DNA of 5,290 nucleotides, taken from positions 1-5,290 of the forward strand of contig JAESUT010000102.1 of NCBI GenBank assembly GCA_016762995.1. The letters run 5' to 3'. The notes beneath the pieces were generated by a model. The model worked only from the letters and a program-made list of their open reading frames with translations, was not told the origin of the DNA and did not search any database. This DNA is from Gammaproteobacteria bacterium. GTDB taxonomy: Bacteria; Pseudomonadota; Gammaproteobacteria; Pseudomonadales; Pseudohongiellaceae. Shown piece by piece: positions 1 through 5,290 of this stretch (positions are counted from its first letter, which is position 1; each line of letters opens with the position of its first letter). The translations under genes were made by a program, and so were the position numbers.

Positions 1-1472
1 TGGAAATACTGCTCCAGCAAATCGGCATCGTCGAAATGCTGCTCTTCGATGAAACCTGTTGCATGCGTGCCCCACTGACGCATCGCGCCAACGGAAAGAA
101 TGCCAGTCGGCCAAAGGGTGAATCGTTCGAGTCGTTCGCTACCGGTAATTAGGCCCTGATCATCGAACAGGCTTCTATTTCCACCACCGCTGTTTAAGTT
201 GTGCAGTAGGTCATAGGGTCTAGTACCGTAGAGCAGTGATTTCGGTTGAGCGTTGGGCAATGCCGAATCAACCCCAACGATGTAATGTTCATTCGCAGTT
301 ATCGAGAGGGTTAGACCGTTGTGAATCGTGTTGGCATCTAACTCAAAGATGTTGGCTGGCTCCAGCGAAGTAGGCTGACTCTTTGCAATGAGGCTATTCG
401 ATGCCAGGAAATATTTGTGATAGCAGCCACAGCTATGGATGCTGTCATAGAGAAGAACCTGCCCATCCTCGTCCAGAGTCACGCGCCAGATGATGCTATC
501 TACAATCCCGGAATAGAGATCGATCAGTGTGGTTGGTTTTCTCGCTGCAAACCAGAACACATAGTTGAGTTGTAAGAGCTTCCTGCCTTCGAACTGCGTC
601 ATCGATGACAGCGTATAGACAGTAGGATTGGCGTCGCTAATGCTGAATTGATTATCGACCCACTCGACAGCCCCTATCATGTCGTTATCATCCGCGAATT
701 CGATCTGAAGTTTGGGCGCGTGTTCTACAAACAGTGAATCGAGTTCTGACTCTTGCAATAGAGGTAAAGCTAGTTCGTTGCTAGCGTAGCCAGCTTTCAT
801 CCAATCGACAACGCTACTCGCTACCGAACCACTAACTGTAGGCGCAGCGTCAATCTCATAGTGAATGGGGCGTGTGAAAGATTCCTCTTCCAAAAACCAT
901 CGTCGCTCATCGGCGTGCAAGGCGAGAATGCGCTGCTTGAGAAACGGCCGCAGTACAGCGAGGGCGCCTAAAGCCTGCCGGGATTGTAGATAGTGAGCGA
1001 GAAATTCGGACTGCTGTACAGTGCTGAGCACTGCGCTTCGGATTTTCTCGTACTGAGATTCACGTGCAAAGCTCCGTGAGCAATCGGCCAATTCTTTTAG
1101 GGAAGAATTGCTCCAAGGTGTGGAGAGATTCTTGTTCTCCGTTGCCCGTGTTTTGATGGCCAATTCAGCCAGCAGTAGAGCCCACTGGCTCACCTCACCG
1201 CTTGATGCCGCGGAGTGAGACAGGCTATGCAAGAACCTGTTGCTGTGAAGCAGCGGATAGAAGGGCAGCGCCGGCGCGCCGGCATTTGTTACGCCGTCTT
1301 GGTCGACTACATTGCGAAAGGCTTGAATACCCCTCTCACAGCTCGAGGGAAGCTGTTCCGAAATAGAATTACTGTAGGTATTGATCCCGCGAATGCGTGT
1401 TCCCTGGCAGGCCGTTAAGACAAACGCAAATACAAGGGAAACGAGTAGCTGCTGTGAGATTATTCTAGACAC
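1..1472 (-). CDS. Predicted lipoprotein of unknown function (partial, C-terminus beyond left edge)
   Basis: The frame stays open for 490 codons from a GTG start at 1472 to the window edge, with no stop. The N-terminus MSRIISQQLLVSLVFAFVLT is a classic lipoprotein signal peptide: a charged start, a hydrophobic core and the lipobox L-T-A-C with the lipidated Cys at residue 22. The next residue is Gln, not Asp, so outer-membrane sorting is expected in a gammaproteobacterium. A Shine-Dalgarno AAGGA lies 5 nt before the GTG and supports this start. The mature part looks globular, with no further membrane segment. Visible landmarks are an Arg/Phe/Leu-rich stretch around residues 70-85 (PFYPLLHSNRFLHSL), a His/Cys cluster H-x-C-x-C-x-H at 346-352, and a Trp/Gly-rich part at 448-471 (RFTLWPTGI, MRQWG). 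I do not recognise a characterised family; it reads like a conserved proteobacterial hypothetical protein. A strong terminator separates it from the molybdenum hydroxylase operon upstream, so it is probably transcribed on its own or leads an operon to the left. Confidence 0.85.
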   Translation of the reverse strand, partial: MSRIISQQLLVSLVFAFVLTACQGTRIRGINTYSNSISEQLPSSCERGIQAFRNVVDQDGVTNAGAPALPFYPLLHSNRFLHSLSHSAASSGEVSQWALLLAELAIKTRATENKNLSTPWSNSSLKELADCSRSFARESQYEKIRSAVLSTVQQSEFLAHYLQSRQALGALAVLRPFLKQRILALHADERRWFLEEESFTRPIHYEIDAAPTVSGSVASSVVDWMKAGYASNELALPLLQESELDSLFVEHAPKLQIEFADDNDMIGAVEWVDNQFSISDANPTVYTLSSMTQFEGRKLLQLNYVFWFAARKPTTLIDLYSGIVDSIIWRVTLDEDGQVLLYDSIHSCGCYHKYFLASNSLIAKSQPTSLEPANIFELDANTIHNGLTLSITANEHYIVGVDSALPNAQPKSLLYGTRPYDLLHNLNSGGGNRSLFDDQGLITGSERLERFTLWPTGILSVGAMRQWGTHATGFIEEQHFDDADLLEQYF

Positions 1473-1477
1473 AAGAG

Positions 1478-1482
1478 TCCTT
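1478..1482 (-). promoter_or_regulatory. Ribosome binding site deciding a GTG start
   Basis: AAGGA on the minus strand, 5 nt before the GTG at 1472. It matters because the frame is also open further upstream. This site together with the signal peptide fixes the GTG as the start of the lipoprotein gene. Confidence 0.65.
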
Positions 1483-1492
1483 GTTCTACACT

Positions 1493-1515
1493 CTATCCAA
1501 AAAAGCCTATCCAAA
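1493..1515. repeat. Short direct repeat upstream of the lipoprotein gene
   Basis: The 9-mer CTATCCAAA occurs at 1493-1501 and again at 1507-1515, a 14-bp period. It is followed by a third related CCAAATT at 1520-1526, inside the imperfect palindrome AAATT-CACCA-AATTT (1513-1527). The stretch lies between the terminator and the lipoprotein start, where its promoter should be. A weak -10-like TAGAGT (minus strand, 1495-1490) overlaps the first copy, but I see no good -35. It may be a regulator site or chance in AT-rich DNA. Confidence 0.25.
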
Positions 1516-1536
1516 TTCACCAAATTTAGAGCAGAA

Positions 1537-1566
1537 AAAAGCGGGCGCATCGCTGCGCCCGCTTTT
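1537..1566 (-). terminator. Rho-independent terminator, near-symmetrical
   Basis: A perfect 13-bp stem: AAAA then GCGGGCGCA (1537-1549), a 4-nt loop (1550-1553), then TGCGCCCGC and TTTT (1554-1566). On the minus strand the stem runs into a T6 tract, and the hairpin begins about 22 bases after the TAG stop of the molybdopterin subunit gene. It should end that operon before the lipoprotein gene. The A/T flanks are present on both sides, so it could also stop plus-strand readthrough. Confidence 0.9.
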
Positions 1567-1588
1567 AAACATAAAGCTAAATATGAGC

Positions 1589-3805
1589 CTAAACCTGCGC
1601 GATTGGTGTAGAGCGCGAGAAGTCGTGATTCTTAAATGGTAACGCTCTTACTCTCTGACCGGTCAGGATATACAGACCGTTGCTTACCGCCGCGGCGAGT
1701 GGTGGCGTTGAGGGTTCGCCTAGTCCGCCCAGTTCTTCACCAGACTCGACAATATGTACTTCGATCTCGGGTGCATCAGCCATGCGCACCATCTCGTAGT
1801 CAGGGAAGTTATTCTGCGCGACGCGACCATTCTCGATGCTAATCTCACCGTACAATGCGGCGGTTAGGCCGTAGATAATGCCGCTTTCGACCTGCGCTTC
1901 AACGGTGTCTGGGTTTACTGCCCAGCCGCAATCTATCGCGCAGGTAACCTTGTGCACTACAGGTCGGTTATTTGAATCCAATGACACTTCGGCGACCTCG
2001 GCAACGATGCTGCCAAAGCTTTCTTGTACAGCTATGCCTAGGGCATGACCCTCCGGTAAGTTCTGTCCGTATCCTGCTGCTTCGGCTGCGACCTCGAGCA
2101 CCTTACGGTGACGAGGATGGTCGGCCAGCATTTCCATACGAAACTGATAAGGGTTTTTGCCGGAGCGATGCGCTATCTCGTCGACAAAAGACTCGGTGAA
2201 GAATGTCTGCTGTGAATGATCAACGCTACGCCATGCCGCAATAGGTACGTGCGTGTCGCCATCAACAACGCGGATAGATTGATTTGGAATTGCATACGGG
2301 ATATGCGAGGCGCCGGGTGTCTGTATTGGGCCGGTGAAGCGATTGTGCCAGGCTTGTACGATGCCATTGTCATCGAAGGCGGCTTTGAAATTACTAGCGA
2401 CTGCAGGGCGGTAGTAGTCTTGCTGCATATCGTCTTCGCGGCTCATAACAGTCTTCACTGGAACATCGAATTCCTTGGCAATTAGTGTCGCATGATCGAT
2501 GACGTTCCAGTTAAAGGGTAGTCTTCTACCGAAGCCACCACCGAGATAGCTGTGGTGAAAAATCGCGTCGTCTTCCGAGACGCCTGCAATTTTTGCAACC
2601 CGGGCCTTTATGCCCAGTGCATCCTGCGTGCTGGTCCAGACTTCTGCAATGTTGTCATGAATATGTACAGTACAGTTCATCGGTTCCATAGCCGCGTGCG
2701 CAAGATAGGGAACTGTGTAATTGCCTTCGATGACATCGGCGGCGTTGTCTATCGCCGCGTCTGCATCGCCGATTTCCAAGACTTTGCTGTTGTTGTCATC
2801 GCTAAGGCTGCGCTCGAAGCCGGCAAACAGATCGGCGCTGGATGTTGTATCAGCATCGGAAGACTCAAACTCAGACTTAACAAGTTTCAGCGCTTCCTTT
2901 GCGCGCCAGTAGCTATCAGCAACTACCGCGACAGAATCCTCCAATTCGATGATGCGTTTTATCCCGCGTCGACTAAGTACGTCGCCGGCATCAACCGAGA
3001 CTAGTTTCGTTCCGAATACCGGTGCGAGACGAATCGCCGCGTAAAGCATGTCTTCGCTCTGTGCATCGATACCGTAGAAGGCAGACCCGTCCACCTTAGC
3101 GGGGATATCTACACGGGATATCGCCTTGCCCATAATAGTAAACTGCGAGGGGTGCTTCAGAGTCACGTCCGTGGGTGGTTCTAATAAGGCTGCATCGGCT
3201 GCTAGCTCGCCGTAGCTCAGTGAACGGCCGCTGGCATTGTGCTGCACATAGGTCAATTGAGTGCTGCATTCAACTGCTGCTACGCCCCAGCGATTCGCTG
3301 CACATTCTATGAGCATCTGTCGTGCTGCCGCTCCGGCGGTTCGCATAGAAGATTCGCCGGTGAAACGAACAGATGAACTGCCACCGGTAACCTGCAAATT
3401 CATCAATTCGGCAATACTTGTTGCGCTTGCACTGACAATGCCTGTGAGAAAACTGGGCACGCCGAGTTCGCCAGCGAAACCTTTAACCAATTCGCCGTTG
3501 GCGAACATGTCGATAGCTGGCGCCTGTTCAACGGTGATGTCTTCCCAGGCCGCATCGAGTTCGTCCGCCGCCATCATCGGCAGTGAGGTATGTACGCCCT
3601 GCCCCATTTCTGAGTGAGGAACATAGACAGTGATTTTGTTGTTTGGCTCAATCTTAATGAAGGAGGTAACGTAGCGTTCTTCCCCCGTAGCCAGCTCCGC
3701 GTTCGCTCTGCGATGTTTGCTTGGCTTCAGTGCCGAGTAACCGATAAGTACACCGCCGCCGACGACTGCTGAACTAAGTAGGAAACGTCTTCTGCTAATT
3801 TTCAT
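1589..3805 (-). CDS. Tat-exported molybdopterin-binding large subunit, isoquinoline 1-oxidoreductase/aldehyde dehydrogenase type (IorB-like)
   Basis: This is the catalytic subunit of a xanthine-oxidase-family molybdenum hydroxylase, which oxidises aldehydes or N-heterocycles using oxygen from water. The 738 residues match the usual IorB-like length. The N-terminus has a twin-arginine signal, S-R-R-R-F-L at 4-9, then a small-residue hydrophobic stretch and a plausible A-N-A cleavage site near residue 36, so a periplasmic enzyme is expected. Molybdopterin-binding motifs are EMGQGVHTSLPMM (66-78), GGGFGRR (422-428), AAWRSV (523-528) and GLGEPSTPP (694-702), where Glu697 is the expected catalytic base. 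An a/b hammerhead domain lies at about 233-310. As in IorB, the MGQG segment precedes the hammerhead domain. The ATG start has AAGGAG 7 nt upstream, and this site touches the stop codon of the [2Fe-2S] gene, suggesting coupled translation. There is no form I CO dehydrogenase loop (AYxCSFR). The family call is firm; the substrate is unknown. Confidence 0.95.
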   Translation of the reverse strand: MKISRRRFLLSSAVVGGGVLIGYSALKPSKHRRANAELATGEERYVTSFIKIEPNNKITVYVPHSEMGQGVHTSLPMMAADELDAAWEDITVEQAPAIDMFANGELVKGFAGELGVPSFLTGIVSASATSIAELMNLQVTGGSSSVRFTGESSMRTAGAAARQMLIECAANRWGVAAVECSTQLTYVQHNASGRSLSYGELAADAALLEPPTDVTLKHPSQFTIMGKAISRVDIPAKVDGSAFYGIDAQSEDMLYAAIRLAPVFGTKLVSVDAGDVLSRRGIKRIIELEDSVAVVADSYWRAKEALKLVKSEFESSDADTTSSADLFAGFERSLSDDNNSKVLEIGDADAAIDNAADVIEGNYTVPYLAHAAMEPMNCTVHIHDNIAEVWTSTQDALGIKARVAKIAGVSEDDAIFHHSYLGGGFGRRLPFNWNVIDHATLIAKEFDVPVKTVMSREDDMQQDYYRPAVASNFKAAFDDNGIVQAWHNRFTGPIQTPGASHIPYAIPNQSIRVVDGDTHVPIAAWRSVDHSQQTFFTESFVDEIAHRSGKNPYQFRMEMLADHPRHRKVLEVAAEAAGYGQNLPEGHALGIAVQESFGSIVAEVAEVSLDSNNRPVVHKVTCAIDCGWAVNPDTVEAQVESGIIYGLTAALYGEISIENGRVAQNNFPDYEMVRMADAPEIEVHIVESGEELGGLGEPSTPPLAAAVSNGLYILTGQRVRALPFKNHDFSRSTPIAQV

Positions 3806-3812
3806 GTCCGCT

Positions 3813-3818
3813 CTCCTT
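3813..3818 (-). promoter_or_regulatory. Ribosome binding site overlapping the preceding stop codon
   Basis: AAGGAG on the minus strand, 7 nt before the ATG of the molybdopterin subunit. Its first base is the last base of the TAA stop of the [2Fe-2S] gene. Ribosomes ending on the first gene would sit on this site, which fits balanced production of the two subunits. Confidence 0.8.
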
Positions 3819-4291
3819 TATGCAATAGCCAGTGAACGAATTGCCTTACGCACTCGCGGATAAGAGCCGCAGCGACAGACGTTGGTGATGCTGCTATCGA
3901 TATCAGCATCGCTAGGGTTCGGGTTCGTGGCGAGCAATGAAGACACGGCCATGATCATTCCGGACTGACAATAGCCGCACTGAGGTACTTGATGATCGAT
4001 CCATGCCTGCTGCACCGCGCTCAGATCGGGCGCGGATGGGTTGGTGCCAGCAGCAACCACCGCTAGACCTTCGATGGTAGTGATTTCTTGCCCTTCGACT
4101 GCGCTTACAGGCGTCACGCAGCTTCTAACCGCGCGGCCGTTTACGTGCACGGTACAAGCACCACAGGAGGCGATACCGCAGCCAAATTTTGTTCCTGTCA
4201 TGCCTAATTCGTCGCGTAGAGCCCAAAGCAGGGGCATCTCCGGCTCTATATCTAGATTCCGTTCTACGCCGTTAACGTTGAAAGTCGCCAT
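3818..4291 (-). CDS. [2Fe-2S] small subunit of the molybdenum hydroxylase (IorA-like)
   Basis: This subunit relays electrons from the molybdenum site through two [2Fe-2S] clusters. It has 157 residues from the ATG at 4291, a normal length for the family. The N-terminal plant-ferredoxin-like cluster has Cys38, Cys43, Cys46 and Cys58 (motif [16 protein letters not shown]). The C-terminal helical domain has Cys105 and Cys108 (QCGYCQSGM), then Cys139 and Cys141 ([15 protein letters not shown]). All eight ligands are intact. An in-frame TTG at 4297 would add two residues, but it directly abuts the G-rich ribosome binding site, while the ATG sits 6 nt from it, so I chose the ATG. There is no signal peptide; it probably crosses the membrane folded together with the Tat-signal-bearing large subunit, as known for related complexes. 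It is the first gene of the operon, with 12 nt to the large subunit gene. Confidence 0.95.
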   Translation of the reverse strand: MATFNVNGVERNLDIEPEMPLLWALRDELGMTGTKFGCGIASCGACTVHVNGRAVRSCVTPVSAVEGQEITTIEGLAVVAAGTNPSAPDLSAVQQAWIDHQVPQCGYCQSGMIMAVSSLLATNPNPSDADIDSSITNVCRCGSYPRVRKAIRSLAIA

Positions 4292-4297
4292 GTCCAA

Positions 4298-4303
4298 TCC
4301 CCC
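4298..4303 (-). promoter_or_regulatory. Ribosome binding site deciding the ATG start of the [2Fe-2S] gene
   Basis: GGGGGA on the minus strand lies 6 nt before the ATG at 4291 and directly against the alternative TTG at 4297. Only the ATG has workable spacing. Confidence 0.6.
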
Positions 4304-4335
4304 AGGGAATTATCGATTGTTTTTGTGAAAGATGT

Positions 4336-4372
4336 TCTTAGCCTGAGTATAGCAGTGCCGGAAGGGCTAAGA
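4336..4372. repeat. Perfect 8-bp inverted repeat, operator-like
   Basis: TCTTAGCC (4336-4343) and GGCTAAGA (4365-4372) are exact reverse complements separated by 21 bp. They straddle the extended -10 element predicted for the molybdenum hydroxylase operon. Arms 29 bp apart centre to centre could bind a dimeric or looping repressor. A related AGCTAAAA (4398-4405) and GGCTA (4406-4410) lie further toward the divergent gene. There is no T tract after either arm, so it is not a typical terminator. Confidence 0.45.
4346..4354 (-). promoter_or_regulatory. Extended -10 promoter element for the molybdenum hydroxylase operon
   Basis: The minus strand reads TGCTATACT, matching the extended -10 pattern TGnTATAAT with one mismatch. 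Transcription would begin near 4339, giving a leader of about 48 nt before the ATG at 4291. No good -35 hexamer is seen at 16-18 bp, which is tolerable for an extended -10 promoter or suggests need for an activator. Confidence 0.5.
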
Positions 4373-4410
4373 CACGAATTTGCCGGTAGCGGCGCAGAGC
4401 TAAAAGGCTA

Positions 4411-4435
4411 TTTGAGTTATAGTTGGAGCCTCAAA
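4411..4435 (+). promoter_or_regulatory. Possible -10 and small inverted repeat before the divergent dehydrogenase gene
   Basis: TATAGT (4418-4423) resembles a -10 box and would start transcription near 4430, about 33 nt before the ATG at 4463. It lies within a 6-bp inverted repeat, TTTGAG (4411-4416) and CTCAAA (4430-4435). No convincing -35 is present upstream. This is the best promoter candidate for the plus-strand gene, but it is weak. Confidence 0.25.
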
Positions 4436-4462
4436 ATCAGCAGTAGAGGCAACCACCGGTCG

Positions 4463-5290
4463 ATGGGAAAAAATTCAACTAACGCAACTGGCACAGACAT
4501 CGAGTTCAATTACAGCGGGCTGAAAAATATATTCGCTGGCGCTTCGGCTCCAGCAACGCTTGCTCGCCTTGTTGAAAGGCTGGGGGCGCAGCGCGTGCTG
4601 CTCGTGGCATCGAATAGCCTGAGTCAGGCTGTTGACGACTTCGCAGAACTCCAGGCCGCATTAGGAAGCAACTTTGCTGGCCTGTTTCACGACATTGGCT
4701 CGCACACTCCGCGCTCTGATGTAATGCGCACCTTGGAAGTGGCGCGTGAAGTGGATGCTGATCTGCTCGTCTCATTGGGAGGAGGCTCGATCATAGATGC
4801 TTGCAAGGTCGTACAACTCGCAATCGATCAGGGAGTTGAGTCTCAGGCACAGCTCATCGAATACGCACAATATGGTGATGGCAGCTGCGGTTCAAAGTAT
4901 GCAGATTTTAGTCTCTTTAAGGGTGATCCGAAGATCCGTCAGATCGCGATTCCAACAACGCTTTCCGGTGCTGAATTCAGCAATAACGCCGGTGTACTCA
5001 ATACACAGAGTTCTGCGAAAGAGGGTTATCGCGGTATCGACCTCTGCCCACAGTCCATCATCTATGATCCGCAGCTTAGTGTGCACACACCACAATGGTT
5101 GTGGCTGTCTACAGCAATTCGATCCCTGGATCATGCTATCGAAGGTTATTGCTCTGCCGACTCGCATGCCTTCCTTGATGGGCATTTTCTTCATGCCATG
5201 CGCTTGTTCGCCAGCTCCCTGCCTGAGTGTAAGCACAACCGGCTAAATCTGTCTGCGAGAAACTTGAATCAACAGGCAGTCTGGTTGGCA
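4463..5290 (+). CDS. Iron-type alcohol dehydrogenase / maleylacetate reductase-like protein (partial, C-terminus beyond right edge)
   Basis: The frame is open for 276 codons from the ATG at 4463 to the window edge. Family members reduce or oxidise alcohol/carbonyl or maleylacetate-type substrates with NAD(P)(H), and act in the cytoplasm; no signal peptide is seen. The N-terminal nucleotide-binding domain carries GGGSIIDACK (106-115), matching the family's GGGSxxDxaK motif. It is followed by PTTLSGAEFSNNAGV (164-178), whose wording is closest to the maleylacetate-reductase-like branch. The helical domain begins with IRSLDHAIEGYCS (219-231). Classical iron enzymes such as FucO have Asp four residues before the first His ligand; here that place is Arg220 before His224, so iron binding may be altered or absent. 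The remaining His ligands would lie beyond the window. The usual family length is about 360-390 residues, so roughly three quarters is present. The ribosome site is weak (GAGG, 13 nt before the ATG). It is transcribed divergently from the molybdenum hydroxylase operon. Confidence 0.9.
   Translation, partial: MGKNSTNATGTDIEFNYSGLKNIFAGASAPATLARLVERLGAQRVLLVASNSLSQAVDDFAELQAALGSNFAGLFHDIGSHTPRSDVMRTLEVAREVDADLLVSLGGGSIIDACKVVQLAIDQGVESQAQLIEYAQYGDGSCGSKYADFSLFKGDPKIRQIAIPTTLSGAEFSNNAGVLNTQSSAKEGYRGIDLCPQSIIYDPQLSVHTPQWLWLSTAIRSLDHAIEGYCSADSHAFLDGHFLHAMRLFASSLPECKHNRLNLSARNLNQQAVWLA

Noticed and set aside
1537..1566. REP/transposon-end type palindrome
   Set aside because: The GC stem with A/T flanks and its place just after a stop codon fit an intrinsic terminator; no second copy or transposase is seen in the window.
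1215..1611. Two short plus-strand open frames (1215-1418 and 1381-1611)
   Set aside because: They lie opposite the 5' part of the well-supported lipoprotein gene and across the terminator, with no family-like sequence or ribosome site.
2552..3004. A 150-codon plus-strand open frame
   Set aside because: It is antisense to the middle of the molybdopterin subunit, whose motifs are continuous through this stretch; the translation is low-complexity in character and unlike any family.
1589..3805. Form I CO dehydrogenase or xanthine dehydrogenase large subunit
   Set aside because: The AYxCSFR active-site loop is absent, there is a Tat signal, the MGQG motif is N-terminal and no FAD subunit gene is present.
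4041..4328. Plus-strand frame opposite the [2Fe-2S] gene
   Set aside because: It is an antisense shadow; all eight cluster cysteines are encoded on the other strand here.
4292..4462. Small RNA or riboswitch in the divergent intergenic region
   Set aside because: Only short separated inverted repeats are visible, with no compact multi-helix structure and no terminator hairpin.
4797..5246. Plus-strand 149-codon and minus-strand 114-codon frames
   Set aside because: Both overlap the dehydrogenase gene, which shows family motifs across the whole interval in its own frame.

Overview
The window (5290 bases, base composition close to balanced by eye) looks like ordinary chromosomal DNA of a Gram-negative bacterium, probably a gammaproteobacterium. 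The pointers are a lipoprotein signal peptide with a typical outer-membrane sorting residue, a Tat-exported molybdenum hydroxylase, and Shine-Dalgarno-led genes in short operons. The taxonomic placement is inference; no rRNA or tRNA is present to confirm it.

Layout, left to right. Positions 1-1472 (minus strand) hold the first 490 codons of a predicted lipoprotein of unknown function. Its start lies inside the window and its end lies beyond the left edge. Positions 1473-1588 hold its upstream region, with short direct repeats, and a strong hairpin terminator that closes the next operon. Positions 1589-4291 (minus strand) hold a tight two-gene operon. The upstream gene encodes a [2Fe-2S] small subunit and the downstream gene a Tat-exported molybdopterin-binding large subunit, of the isoquinoline 1-oxidoreductase / aldehyde dehydrogenase (IorA/IorB-like) branch of the xanthine oxidase family. 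Positions 4292-4462 form a divergent promoter region with an extended -10 element and an 8-bp perfect inverted repeat that straddles it. Positions 4463-5290 (plus strand) hold the first 276 codons of an iron-type alcohol dehydrogenase / maleylacetate reductase-like protein, which continues past the right edge.

How the genes may work together: the two molybdenum hydroxylase subunits should form one enzyme that hydroxylates an aldehyde or an aromatic N-heterocycle with water-derived oxygen and passes electrons through two [2Fe-2S] clusters. The divergent dehydrogenase shares the control region, so the two could be co-regulated steps of one oxidation or aromatic-degradation route. That link is inference from position only. 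No FAD subunit or cytochrome partner for the hydroxylase lies in the window, and the substrate cannot be read from the sequence. I found no mobile element, CRISPR array or RNA gene, and no clear sign of a novel multi-gene system. The most useful leads are the uncharacterised lipoprotein, the altered metal-site residue in the dehydrogenase and the operator-like repeat.
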